From Theropithecus gelada (Eukaryota; Chordata; Mammalia; Primates; Cercopithecidae), in NCBI RefSeq assembly GCF_003255815.1, contig NC_037682.1, forward strand, positions 966,944-1,030,943: a DNA stretch of 64,000 bases, written 5' to 3'. A program made the translations under genes and the position numbers. This document shows positions 1 to 11,777 of this stretch, piece after piece. Numbering within the stretch: position 1 is the stretch's first letter; each line of letters opens with the position of its first letter. The notes below the pieces were generated by a model, which searched no databases, had not been told where the DNA came from, and worked only from the letters and a program-made list of their open reading frames with translations.

Positions 1-1598
1 ACGGGTTTCTACCTTAATTCTGTTATGGTTAGAAAACATATTCTGTACTGTTGCAGTCACTTGAGATTTACTGGGACTTGCTCTGTGGCCCAGCAGCCTG
101 GTTTTGCTTGTTTGGTTATATTGTGTATTTCAGGTTCTACTCTGCCTCTCACAGAGAGATGAGCGAGTGGCCTCATAGTCCCTCGCGTGTTTCTGCCCAC
201 TTATTCTTTTTTTTTTTTTTTTGAGACAGAGTCTTGCTCTGTCATCCAGGCTGGAATGCAATGGCATGATCTCGGCTCACTACAACCTCTACCTCCCAGG
301 TTCAAGCGATTCTCTTACCTCATACTCCTGAGTAGCTGCGGTTACAGGTGCCCACCACCACGCCGGGGTAATTTTTGTATTTTTAGTAGAGATGGGGTTT
401 CACCATGTTGGTCAGGCTGGTCTCGAACTCCTGACCTTGTGATCCACCCGCCTCGGCCTCCCAAAGTGCTGGGATTACAGGTGTGAGCCACCGTGCCCGA
501 GCTTTTTTTTTTTTTTTTTTTTTGAGACAGTCTTGCTCTGTTGCCCAGCCTGGAGTGTGGTGGTGCGATCTTGGCTCACTGTAACCTCTGCCTCCCAGGT
601 TCAAGTGATTCTCCCGCCTCAGCCTCCTGAGTAGCTGGGATTACAGGCGCCTGCCACAATGCCCAGCTAATTTTTGTATTTTTAGTAGAGACAGGGTTTC
701 ACCATGTTGGCTAGGCTGATCTTGAACTCCTGACCTCAGGTGATCTGCCTGCCTCAGCCTCCCACAGTGCTGGGATAACAGATGTGATCCACCGCACCCG
801 ACCATGCAAACTTTTATGTTTTCCGTTTTATGGTTGTCTTTGACTGTCCTATAGTTCACGTTAGTGTTTATCCAGCTGTGCCAGCATTGTGCACCGAATG
901 GCCGACCCTTCGTAGGAGGGTTTTACTCAGCGAACAGGGCAGCTTGGCTGGAGGAGGGGGCCTGAGCCAGGCCTGGAAAGAGGAGAGATGGAGGGCACAG
1001 GGCAAGGGCCAGGCTGGCCGCAGATCCTCAGGGATGGGTGCATCCCGTACGCACTTGTTGAGGGTCCGCTGTGCACCAGGCTCTGCCCTGGACCTGGGGA
1101 CACAGCTTAGCAAGTGGCAACTGGAACCCCGCCTGGGAGTAGCGAGCACGCCGGACATGTAGCACGCCACGTGCAGCGCGACGTTGGGTCTGATTCAGGA
1201 AACAGGGCAGTCGGGGATGGGGTGACGGCTGGCATTGTAGCCAGGTGGCCACACAGGGGATGTCTGAGAAGGAAGAGAGCTGGGGAGGCTGGCGCAGCCA
1301 GTGCAGTAGGCGGGTGCTGAGCTCGTGCCAGGAGGTGGGCAGGTGAGGATGGTGGCACAGGGCCGGGCAGCAATTGGAATTCTTTTGAGGGTATTGTCAG
1401 GACACAAGCATGGTCCCCACAGATGCCTGCCAAGGCAGAATAGAGACTCCCCCCACCAAAGGCGGGGCCGGGCCCCCGTCCTACCACCCTACCCAGGGTT
1501 GGCTGTGGCCCCTCAGCCCCCCAGGCTGTGGCCCCTGGGGGCTGGGCTTTCAGCACAAGGAGGGCTCTGCCTAACAGTGACCGCCCGCCCACCCCCAG
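1..1598 (+). other. EPS8L2: EPS8L2 intron upstream of the first visible exon
   Basis: No exon matching the human N-terminus (residues 1-55) is found here, so this stretch is read as intron. It holds two minus-strand Alus (207-501 and 503-805). Around 1040-1260 there is an old L2/MIR-like remnant (capacity for 'gtgcaccaggctctgccctgg' type text). The rest is unique GC-rich sequence. Confidence 0.6.
207..805 (-). mobile_element. Two head-to-tail Alu elements
   Basis: Two poly(T)-headed Alus lie back to back, 207-501 and 503-805. Each runs from the reversed A-tail through GAGACAG...CTCACTG to the reversed 5' end (GAGCCACCG.GCCCGA). They sit in an EPS8L2 intron, antisense to the gene. Confidence 0.9.
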
Positions 1599-4500
1599 CA
1601 CCTGGCCACATTCATCATGGACAAGAGCGAAGCCATCACGTCTGTGGAGGACGCCATCCGGAAGCTGGTGCAGCTGAGCTCCAAGGAGAAGATCTGGACC
1701 CAGGAGATGCTCCTGCAGGTGAACGACCAGTCACTGCGGCTGTTGGACATCGAGTCTCAGGTGGGGCCCAGCGCCGGTGGGGACAGGGAGCACGGTGGGT
1801 AGAGGTGGCGGCAGCCACTGGCTGCAGCCCTCATGTGCGGCCAGGCCTCTCTGCAGGGCCGGCCATGCCCCATCATTGTGCTCCCTGGAAGAGGATGGGA
1901 CGAGGGTGGGCAGAGAGGGCCGCAGGGAACTGAGTCCAGGGAAGTTTGGAAGCCTGGGTCAGCCTTGCTGCACAGCAGCGGGGCGTGTCGGGGCCTCATT
2001 CTCATCTTTGGGAGCCCATTTCCCAGCGGCGCCAGAGGGGCTTGTGCTCCAGGCGTGTCCACAGTTCCGGCCACTCCCTGCCGGTGCCTCATGGGTGCTC
2101 ATAGCTCCGGTCACTCCCTGCCGGTGTGAGTCGTGTTGGCGCGACGTGTCCCCGCAGGAGGAGCTGGAAAACTTCCCGCTGCCCACCGTGCAGCGCAGCC
2201 AGACGGTGCTGAACCAGCTGCGCTACCCGTCCGTGCTGCTGCTTGTGTGCCAGGACTCGGAGCAGAGCAAGCCCGACGTCCACTTCTTCCACTGCGACGA
2301 GGTGGAGGTGAGGCGGCACCGGGCAGGGCAGGGCGGGGCTCCGCAGCATTGTGCCCCGCCCTCCCGGCCACCTGATGCCCGCTTTCCCAGGCAGAGCTGG
2401 TGCACGAGGACATCGAGAGCGCGTTGGCCGACTGCCGGCTGGGCAAGAAGATGCGGCCGCAGACCCTGAAGTAGGGCAGAGGGAGAGCAGGGTCGCAGCG
2501 GGGCGGAGAGGGGAGGAGCCGGGCAGGGAGGGAGGGTCAGGTGTGTTCCCGTCGGGGCTGAGCAGGACCCCCTCACCCTCCAGGGGACACCAGGAGAAGA
2601 TTCGGCAGCGGCAGTCCATCCTGCCCCCTCCCCAGGGCCCGGCGCCCATCCCCTTCCAGCACCGCAGCGGGGACTCCCCGCAGGCCAAGAATCGCGTGGG
2701 CCCGCAGGTGCCACTCAGCGAGCCAGGTAGGCTGAGGGGCTGGCGGGGGCTCCACAGGGCTTGTTGTGAGGGGCTCGGTGAGCAGCCGCCATGTCCCCCA
2801 TCAGGTTTCCGCCGTCGGGAGTCACAGGAGGAGGAGCCGCGGGCTGTGCTGGCTCAGAAGATAGAGAAGGAGACGGTGGGTGCCTGGGCATGGCAGGTGG
2901 CCCTTCCCTTCCAGGCCCCCAGCAGTGGGCACTGGTCCCTGCCGCCCCTCCGGCCAGTCCCCAGCCTGTGGCTGCCCCTCCGCAGGTTTGGGGCTATCCC
3001 TGCAGCAGGGCGGGGCAGCGGGGAGTGTCTGAGGCTGACCCCTGACCCCCTCTGACCCCAGCAAATCCTCAACTGCGCCCTGGACGATATTGAGTGGTTT
3101 GTGGCTCGGCTACAGAAGGCGGCCGAGGCTTTCAAGCAGCTGAACCAGCGGAAGAAGGGGAAGAAGAAGGGCAAGAAGGGGCCGGCAGGTGCAGGGGCCA
3201 GGGACGGGGCCAGCAAGTGCAGGGACCAGGGACGGGGCCAGCAGGTGCAGGGGACAGGGACGGGGCCAGGGATGGGGCCACTCATGGAGCTGGGGAAGGT
3301 CTGGCCCACACAGATGGGCTGCATGGGACACAAGGCACAGGGGCTGGGGAGACCAGGGCCAGCCCGGCTCACACGGTGCCTCCCATGCCAGAGGGTGTCC
3401 TCACGCTGCGGGCACGGCCCCCCTCTGAGGGCGAGTTCGTCGACTGCTTCCAGAAAATCAAGCTGGCGATTAACTTGCTGGTGAGTCCCGCGGCCCCAGC
3501 CCTGGCCCAGCATCTGTGTGAGGGGTGGGTGGAGGCCCCGCCCCGGCCCCTGCTCACTGGTTCCTGCCCCCAGGCAAAGCTGCAGCAGCACATCCAGAAC
3601 CCCAGCGCCGCGGAGCTCGTGCACTTCCTCTTCGGGCCTCTGGACCTGGTGCCTGGGGCCGGGCAGCAGGGGCGTGCGGGGTGGGAGCCCAGAGGCCTCT
3701 GGAGCATCTGTCTCCCCGGGGTCGGGGTCGGGGCAGCAGGTGCCCGTTTTGGGCAGCCCGGTTCACGCTGTGTGGCCACACTCTCTGGGGTCCAAAGTCC
3801 CTTCCCGAGGGCCAGCCACGGGGGTGCTGGACGGGGGTCTGTGGGCCTCAGTCCCTTCTGAACCTCGCTGTGCTCCAGATCGTCAACACCTGCGGTGGCC
3901 CAGACATCGCACGCTCCGTCTCCTGCCCACTGCTCTCCCGAGATGCCGTGGACTTCCTGCGCGGTCACCTGGTCCCTAAGGAGATGTCGCTGTGGGAGTC
4001 GCTGGGAGAGAGCTGGATGCGGCCCCGGTATGGCAGGGCGGAGTGGGGCCAGCACTGCACAGGGGTCAGCTTTGGGGTCCTGGGTGGGCCAGTTCTTGAG
4101 GGGCAGGGCTGACTTCAGGACCTCCCACCCCAGCTCCGAGTGGCCGCGGGAGCCGCAGGTGCCCCTGTACGTGCCCAAGTTCCACAGTGGCTGGGAGCCC
4201 CCCGTGGATGTGCTGCAGGAGGCCCCCTGGGAGGTGGAGGGGCTGGCGTCTGCCCCCATTGAGGTGAGAGNCCCACCCCAGCTCCGAGTGGCCGCGGGAG
4301 CCGCAGGTGCCCCTGTACGTGCCCAAGTTCCACAGTGGCTGGGAGCCCCCCGTGGATGTGCTGCAGGAGGCCCCCTGGGAGGTGGAGGGGCTGGCGTCTG
4401 CCCCCATTGAGGTGAGAGCACCAGCAGCCCCCCTCCCCCCCCCCGCCCCACCACCCCCCCCCCCCCGCGCTCCGCTCCCCAGCTCCGCCACCCACCCCCC

Positions 4501-7500
4501 CCCAGAGCACCCCTCCCCAGCCCCGACACCCACCCCTCCCCAGAGCCCCCCTCCCCAGCCCCGACACCCACCCCTCCCCAGAGGTCCCCTCCCCAGCCCA
4601 CCTCCACCCACCACCCCTTCAGCTGCAGCTCAGCTGCCCCCAGCCCCGCCAGGAGAGGCAGCCCATGCCGGCATCACCAGGCTTCAGGCTCCGTCACCTT
4701 CAGTGGTGTATCAGTCACAGCACATTAGCCGAGCCCCTGTCTTATGCCCCCTTGTCCTGGGACCCAGCCTGCCCCTGCCCTCCTTACCCAGCCCTGCCCC
4801 ATGTCTAGCTCAGGCCGCCCACCTTCACCACAGGTGAGTCCAGTGAGCCGACAGTCCGTACGAAACTCCCAGAAGCACAGCCCCGCTTCAGAGCCCACCC
4901 CCACGGGGGATGCCCTACCACCAGTCAGCTCCCCACATACTCACAGGTAAGCCCCCCTCAAAGTGAGGGAGCATGAAAGTGAAACCCTTCAGAACCTACA
5001 GGCTCTAAAAACATATGGGTATGCTGCCACCAGGTGGTAGCAAGTGCACTGGTCAAGCGGTTTAAAACACCACTTTTCCAGATATGAAGTGGTTTTAACT
5101 GTATGATACATAATTAATGGAAACATTTCAAAAGTCATGCACACATTCTCTACCCTAATATATCGGTTTTGTCTGTGCATCCACATGTATGTTTTAGAAC
5201 CAAGGTTAGAAACTTACTAAACCACTGAACTTGAGTGGTTTCACCAAACACTGTCACCCTGTTGGGACTGCTTCAGGCCCAACCTCTGGTAGAGCCACAA
5301 GAGGAGACTGGAGTCCTGGGCTACTGAAGCCCCTCCCCTCCCTCCACCCCCAGCCCCAACCGTTTCCACAGAGGACAAAGAACAAGCCCACGGCACTACT
5401 GGGAGTCCTGTCTTTCCTCGCCTCCCCTCTTCCCTTCTGTTCCTATTCCTGGTCCAGGATCTGTATGGGAAGCCCCTGACCCTGCCACACCCCAGGATTC
5501 AATTTTGGGGGGAAGGGGAGCCAGAAATCCATCTTCTAAGCAAGCATGGCCTTCCCTTGCCCACAATGTCAGCCTGGCTCTCATAGTCCCTGGCCTAGGA
5601 CCGTACTTAGAAACATTTTACCCTTTGACTTCAGTTCCTGGTCTGTCCACCCTGGCTCTGTCCTGACAGTCCATGGCCCCTTCATTTCCCTGAGCGCCTG
5701 GACATGGGAGCTGCCCTGATGACCAGGGCCACACTGGCCCGGACGGATGGCCTGCCCAGGTGACAGCCACAGGCCTGCTACATGCCAAAGCCAGGACGCC
5801 TCAGCCAGAGGCAGCCCCCACACGCTTTTGAGGTGCAGGTCCCACCCCACAGAGAGGAGCTGGAGACCCATCCTCCACTGGACCATTTGGGCTATGTTCA
5901 GTCCTCAGAGGGGCTGTGGCTCTGAAGACATGCTGGCCCTCATTGGCCAGCTGGGGGGAGCTGTGACCCTGGCATTTCCCAGGAACGCCCCTGGCTCTGG
6001 TTCCCCTGGGGTGCTGGACTAGAGACCCCTGAGGTGGCCTGGGATGGGCCAGCCTTGCTGTGCCACAGGCCCCTGTGCCACGCCCACCTCCTGCCTGCCC
6101 CGCCTCCACGCAGGGCCCCAAAGCTCTGGGGCTGTCACAGTTTCCATTCCCGGCTGACGCTGCCTGCAGCCTCTCTCCACGGTGACCTCCAGAGCAGAAA
6201 AGAGGCAGCCAGCCGTGCACCTGGGAAGCTGCTGACCCCCAGCCGCTGCCCAGGTCTCAGAGAAGACCCCCACCAGCCTGGGCCTCAGCCCCTCCTGTTC
6301 CTCACAGGGGCTACCAGCCAACACCAGCCATGGCCAAGTACGTCAAGATCCTGTACGACTTTACAGCCCGAAACGCCAACGAGCTATCAGTGCTCAAGGA
6401 TGAGGTCCTAGAGGTGAGGGGGCTAGACAAGGGGGTCCAAGAGGGGGAAACGGGGCAGGGTTTCAAGGGAGGGGCTATCAGGGGAGGTGGGGAGCGGTCT
6501 AGGACCAGGCTGGGTGATGCCAGGACGGGGCACAGCTGCCTGCCCCTTTCTCCAGGATCCCCGCCCCTGGGCTCTGATCAGGATCTGCAGCCTGTTGGAG
6601 GGGCCTCCCTATCTTGAGGATCTCCAAAGGCATGCAGGGACCCCTGTGCCAGGCTGGGGGGAGCGTCTGCACCATGTGGACCCAGCAGGGGCCTGTCATT
6701 CACACCCACCCGGGAGCCCCCACGTCTGCACTGGCTGCATCTGCCAGCCGGAATCCAGGCCACCCACTGGGGGACAGAAAGTGGAGCAGGCTGGGGGGAG
6801 TGGGCCACATCCACAGCCTGGTTAGGCGGTTCATGCCTGTAACTGCAGCACTGGGAAGCCAAGGCGGGAGGATCCCTTTAGCCTACGAATTTGAGACAAA
6901 CCTGGGCAACACCTCGAAACCCCATCTCTACAAAAAATATAAAAATTAGCTGGATGCAGTGGTGTGCGCCTGTGGTGCCAGCTACTCGGGAGGCTGAGGT
7001 GGGAGGATCGCCTGAACCCAGGAGGTCGAGGCTGCAGTGGGGAGTGATTGTACCACTGCACTCCAGCCTGGGCGGCAGAGTGAGACCCTGTCTCAGAGAA
7101 AAAAGAAGGGTCTCCCAGACTCCCTGAGGCAGGGTGGGGAGGAGTAGCCCAGCGAGGGATGGAGGGGTGGAAACAGGGCTGCGGAGAGGATGGAGCGAAG
7201 CGGGGCTCCGGGAGACCCTGGGGCGCGCCCCGACCTCTGTAAAGCGGAACCAGCGGGTGGTCCCAGCCCCGCAGAGCCTGGATGTGGGGAGGGGCTGACG
7301 GTGCGCCCCACAGGTGCTGGAGGACGGCCGGCAGTGGTGGAAGCTGCGCAGCCGCAGCGGCCAGGCGGGGTACGTGCCCTGCAACATCCTGGGCGAGGCG
7401 CGGCCCGAGGACGCCGGCGCCCCCTTCGAGCAGGTGAGCCCGCGGGGGTCCCTGGGGTCGCAGCCTCCGAGCCTCCTGGAGCAGCCCCGCCGGCGCCCAG

Positions 7501-8558
7501 CCCCGCCCGCGCCCAGCCCCTCCCCAAGGCCAGCCCCGCAGCTGGAGAGGCTGGGGCAGGTGCAGGGCTCCCTGGGCAGAAGGGAAGGGCTGGTCTGCAG
7601 TCCAGGGGAGGCGTGGGGTCCCGGGCAGGTGCTGGGAGGCGGGGGCGGGGCGTGGGGAGCCTGATCGCCTCCCGCCCCCGCAGGTCGGTCAGAAGTACTG
7701 GGGCCCCGCCAGCCCGACCCACAAGTTGCCCCCAAGCTTCCCGGGGAACAAAGACGGTGAGAGCTGCTGCTTCCAGGCGGAGGTCCCGGGTCCAGGGCCA
7801 CCTGGGGGAGGAAGGGTGGGGAGGTCCCTGGGCCGGGGGCGGGAGCAGGGGCAAGGCAGCGGTGGGCCTGAGTCGCGCCCCCCCTCAGAGCTCATGCAGC
7901 ACATGGACGAGGTCAACGACGAGCTCATCCGGAAAATCAGCAACATCAGGGCGCAGCCACAGCGGCACTTCCGCGTGGAGCGCAGCCAGCCGGTGAGCCA
8001 GCCGCTCACCTACGAGTCGGGTCCCGACGAGGTCCGCGCCTGGCTGGAAGCCAAAGCCTTCAGCGCGCGGTGAGCGGGGGATGAGCGAGGGATCCGGGTG
8101 GGGGGTGGGAGGCGCGGCCCGAGGTGCGCAGCGGTCGGAGCGGGGCCCAGGCAGCCTCGCCCACGGTGCGGCCCTGACGCCCACCCGCCCGCCCCCAGGA
8201 TCGTGGAGAACCTGGGAATCCTGACTGGGCCGCAGCTCTTCTCTCTCAACAAGGAGGAGCTGAAGAAGGTGTGCGGGGAGGAGGGCGTCCGCGTGTACAG
8301 CCAGCTCACCGTGCAGAAGGCCTTCCTGGAGGTGAGCCCGCCTGCGCTCCTGCGCCCCGCCCCTCCTGCCCCTGCGCCCTTCCCGCCCCCGCCGGTTCCT
8401 GGGGTCGCAGAGCAAGGGGGAGGCCGGCACCCGGACCTGTGGGACCCCCGGCTGAGGCTGCCCCCATTTCTCCCTAGAAGCAGCAAAGTGGGTCGGAGCT
8501 GGAAGAACTCATGAACAAGTTTCATTCCATGAATCAGAGAAGGGGGGAGGACAGCTAG
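1599..8558 (+). CDS. EPS8L2: EPS8-like protein 2, 3' 17 coding exons (5' end outside window)
   Basis: Adaptor of the EPS8 family that links receptor and Ras/Rac signalling to actin; in human it is needed for stereocilia maintenance and hearing (family knowledge). Coding exons, all with AG/GT borders and matching phase: 1599-1760, 2158-2307, 2391-2470, 2584-2726, 2805-2875, 3062-3188, 3392-3480, 3574-3648, 3879-4027, 4134-4263, 4834-4946, 6308-6413, 7314-7433, 7684-7756, 7889-8069, 8199-8331, 8478-8558 (TAG). They total 1983 nt, or 660 residues plus stop; adding the 55 N-terminal residues of the human protein gives its full 715. Domains by human numbering: PTB domain from the first exon to about residue 200 (SEAITSVEDAIRKLV, then QTLNQL-type core); Lys-rich run near residues 290-300 (RKKGKKKGKK); SH3 at about 492-551 (KILYDFTARNANELS, WWKLRS, GYVPCNIL); C-terminal SAM-like region at about 615-690. 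An exact second copy of the 4134-4263 exon follows a single N and is left out here. Confidence 0.97.
3185..3280 (+). repeat. 28-bp minisatellite overlapping an EPS8L2 splice donor
   Basis: Three 28-bp units begin at 3185, 3213 and 3241 (GCAGGTGCAGGGGCCAGGGA-type), followed by a partial unit. The first unit contains the true exon/intron border after 3188, so the later units carry copies of the donor context (GCAAGTGCAG, GCAGGTGCAG). Confidence 0.85.
4272..4418 (+). repeat. Exact second copy of an EPS8L2 exon with flanks
   Basis: Bases 4272-4418 repeat 4124-4270 without a mismatch, separated only by the N at 4271. Each copy holds the 130-nt exon (4134-4263 and 4282-4411) with its acceptor and donor. 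Using both copies would shift the reading frame, because 130 is not a multiple of three, so the gene only works with one. A false duplication at a closed contig join is the simplest reading. Confidence 0.95.
4419..4625 (+). repeat. C-rich low-complexity tract in EPS8L2 intron
   Basis: Long C runs broken by A, G and T, turning into imperfect repeats of about 28 bp built on CCCCTCCCCAGCCCCGACACCC. It lies directly after the duplicated exon, and such tracts are a common cause of assembly error. Confidence 0.85.
4947..6307 (+). other. EPS8L2: EPS8L2 intron with an AT-rich island
   Basis: Intron between the PTB-to-SH3 linker exon and the first SH3 exon. Bases 4970-5240 are clearly more AT-rich than the surrounding GC-rich gene and hold a perfect 8-bp hairpin stem (AAACCACT 5219-5226 / AGTGGTTT 5234-5241). 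Bases 5240-6300 are unique sequence in which no exon or repeat is recognised. Confidence 0.5.
6821..7110 (+). mobile_element. Old Alu in the EPS8L2 SH3 intron
   Basis: Diverged full-length Alu, sense to the gene, with a short A-rich tail. It splits the 900-bp intron between the two exons that together encode the SH3 domain. Confidence 0.85.
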
Positions 8559-9292
8559 GCCTGGCTGCCGCGGGCGGGGGCCTGCGGAGGGGAAGCCCAC
8601 GCCCAATGCATGGAGTATTATTTTTTTATGTGTATGTATTTTGTACCAAGGACGCGGAGGGGGCGCGGTGCTGACTAGGGGTCCCTGCCTCTGTCTGGAG
8701 GCACAAGGCCCATCCTTAGGACCAGCAGTACCCAAGGCCCCAGCCCATACCAAGACCAATCTAAGCCAAACCTGCCCCCTGGTGGTGCCAGCCCCTTGTC
8801 CACCTTCCCCTGAGGCCACAGAACTCCCTGGGGCTGGGGCCTCTTTCTCTGGCCTCCCCTGTGCACCTGGGGGGTCCTGGCCCCCGTGATGCTCCCCCAT
8901 CCCCACCCACTTCTACATCCATCCACACCCCAGGGTGGGCTGGAGCTCCAGGCTGGCTGGGCTGAGCCCCGCACACACGCAGGGCTCTGCTCCCTGAGGG
9001 GGGCCTGGGAGGGGCTCCAGCAGTGGCTGCCATTGGGGGGAAGTGGGGGAATGACACACGCTTCACCTGCAAGGGCTGAGGATGCAGGGGACACCATGCA
9101 GGCTTCAGACACCCCCAGCGCCCACCCTCACAGGCCCAGGAGTGGAGCTTTCTCTGGCCAAGTTTCAGGCCAATGATCTCCGCGTGGTGTTGGGGGTGCT
9201 GTTGTGTCTTGGTGCCCGGACTTGAGTCTCATCCAAGAGATAAGAGGTGGCCCAGGCACCAGGGCGAAACAATTAAACCAGTTAAGTCTCCC
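8559..9292 (+). other. EPS8L2: EPS8L2 3' UTR with likely poly(A) signal
   Basis: Sequence after the TAG stop, free of repeats. ATTAAA at 9272-9277 is the best polyadenylation hexamer before the sequence turns into ordinary intergenic DNA. The exact cleavage site is inferred. A T-rich patch near 8618-8640 is the only other notable element. Confidence 0.55.
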
Positions 9293-11777
9293 AGGAGCCG
9301 TGTGTCTCAGTTCCCTGGGAGTGGGCGTGGGTCCTGGAGTCCCTAAAAACTGCACCTTTTCTAAGCACTGCCAGGCAGAGGGCGGGCCATCAGCCAGGCT
9401 GCTCAGCCCCTGAGCCCAGAGGGGACCCTGCCCACTTCTCTTCCTGTGGCCCTCCCAGGCCCGGTGACCAAAAGGCCCAAAGCCTGTCACCCAAGCCCAG
9501 CTTTCACTGGGCACAACCCTAGTGGGAGTGGTGGGGACAGAGCCAGCTTGGCCAGATGTTCAGCAGGCCCCAGGAGGGGCATGAGTCAGAGGGCAAGGCC
9601 GAAACTGGATTTGGAGATCTTAGCCCAGGCTGACGGAGGCTCCCGAGAAGGGGGAGCGGGCCACACTCAGCACCCTGCCTGGGAGGGGCACCTGACGGCC
9701 CATCTGGCGTCCACCTGAGCCACACCCTTGGAGGGGCCTTTGGTGCCCTCTGCCGGCCGCTCCATGTGCTGCTGTGGGTGGCCGCCAGGGGTGCCCTCAC
9801 CCTGGATTGGTGGCAGGAGGCAACCCATAACCCATGTGTCCCCATAGCAGCCGTGCACCCAACCCTGATGCAACCGGGGACGCAGTCCTGGGGTCTTGGC
9901 CTGGGCAGGGGCAACTGTGGGGCTGGGCTGGGGGGTGTGTGTCCCTTGCCTGATCCACCACCCAGCCAGGCCTGGATACCAGGCCACAGAAGCCCTGACT
10001 CACAGGTCAGGCCACACTGGGCCAAGTCGTAACCACAGTGTCCGGTTGGGATAGCGGGGAGTGTCTAGTGCCGTCTGAGCCACGACCTGGGCTTGATGGC
10101 CACCACGGCTCCTCCAGGCCCCCAGAAGAGGCCCCCAGACCCTGTCAGATGGACCCTGCGGAGAGAGAGACAGACCCAAGAGGAAAAGGGGAGGGATGGG
10201 GGCATTGGCCCTCCTCCCTGCAACCCTCAGCTCCTGCTGCCTGCCGAGCCCCCACCTCGGGACTGGGATAGGCACTGGGGCTACATCTGCTCCTAAAGGG
10301 GCTTCTGTGGGCCCCGGGATGCCGGGCCTTGGAAGTGAGGGAGGCTGCCCACTCCCCGACCACCCCCAGCAACAGGGCCCTGCCTTCACCAGGATGGTCT
10401 GGGCTTCATATGCAGCCTCCAGGCTGGGCTGCTCAGCTCCTGAGGGTCCCAGATCTACACCTGCTTCTGCAGTCCCCTCCCTGCCTACATCCCCCAGCCC
10501 CATTTAGAGCCCCCCGACCTGCTATGCCCCACTCTGCCTGCTGGACAGCTGAGGAGGCCCCAGGAAGCCAGACCTCCAGACTCCAGCCCCCAGATCCCAA
10601 CCCTAGGCCCCAAGCAGGCTCCCACCCCAGGAGCCCTGAGTCCGAGGCACCCTGGCCCCAGCTGTCTGCTCAGACCTCTGGGCTTCCGGAAATTACCCCT
10701 GTTTCTTCCAAGGGGCTTCCTGCCACCTCCTGAGACCCCCCTCAGGAGCAGATGGGACCACCGACCCCACTGGCCTGGTGATGGGTACAGGGTCACCTGG
10801 CATCGGGTGGGCTGGCTCTCTGTGTTCCCTCTGGCCACCCGCCCCAGGGGTGACGATTACCCTCCTTCCTGCCCTGAGGGCATCACTGTTGGGGGTCTGT
10901 GGTGTTTTGAGTGCTGCCCGTGGCCTCCGGAGACCCCAGCGGCAGCCCCGTGAGGCAGGCATAGATAAGAATGACCCATAGACAGACCAGGTCACCTGCT
11001 CGAGGCCCGAGTTTGGGGCAGGGGCCGGGGTTAACATGCAATCTCTCTTAGTTCCAACATGTCTTTAACCACTCACCTCCTACCCGGCCTCCCTACCCAC
11101 CTCCCCATCAGGCAGGTCCACAGATAGAAGGAAGGTCTGCTGGTGCTGGCCCCAGTGGGACCCGGGTTGCCAAGGGTCTGGCTATGGGTGTGGGAGAGTC
11201 CACACTGGGCGAGGAGGGAGGGCGGGGCTTTGAACCTCAGACCTCAGGGTGGGTGGCCTGAGCTGCCAATGGGGCCGCCAGTAGCCACAAGCAAATATCT
11301 CCACCAACAAGGCCCATCTGTCTCCAGACAAGCATGTCTTTGTGGCACTCGCTCCTGTTCTGTCCACCCCCACAGCTGGCCCTGTCCGCCCATGCCCAGT
11401 CAGGCCCCGCAGGACCCAAGAGAGGCTTCCCATGCCATTCAGGAAGGGCTGTCTCTTCTTTTAAAAAAAGTAACAAAACGGTTGATTTCCCAAGAGGCTG
11501 ACACAGCAGCACGTGCGGTAAGATGTTCCTGACACCTGTGGGGATGCCGCGGCCCCAGCCGGGGGCACCCCTTACCTGGGAAGGTGGTGAGAGTGGTGCT
11601 GGGAAAATGTGTGGGGAAACACAATAGGGACCCCCACTAACCCCACAACGCTGAACCGGCCCCAGAGGTACTAGACGTCATGAGAGGCAAAACGAACCAG
11701 TTCACAGAAGATGCCAGGATATCCATGTGACAAAGGGGAAGAAGAATTTTCTGTCCAAAACTTCAAAAGCAGTGGAT
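9293..11777. other. Intergenic unique DNA, no gene recognised
   Basis: GC-rich, repeat-poor sequence between EPS8L2 and the Alu cluster. The reading frames here have no recognisable family and no supporting splice structure. A weak MIR-like remnant is seen near 10940-11030 (CCCCGTGAGGCAGGCA then GGTCACCTGCTCGAGG). Confidence 0.5.

Noticed and set aside
1140..1180. A missing 5' EPS8L2 exon at GCCACGTGCAGC
   Set aside because: A short resemblance to the end of the preceding human exon (YHVQ) has no matching upstream codons and no donor.
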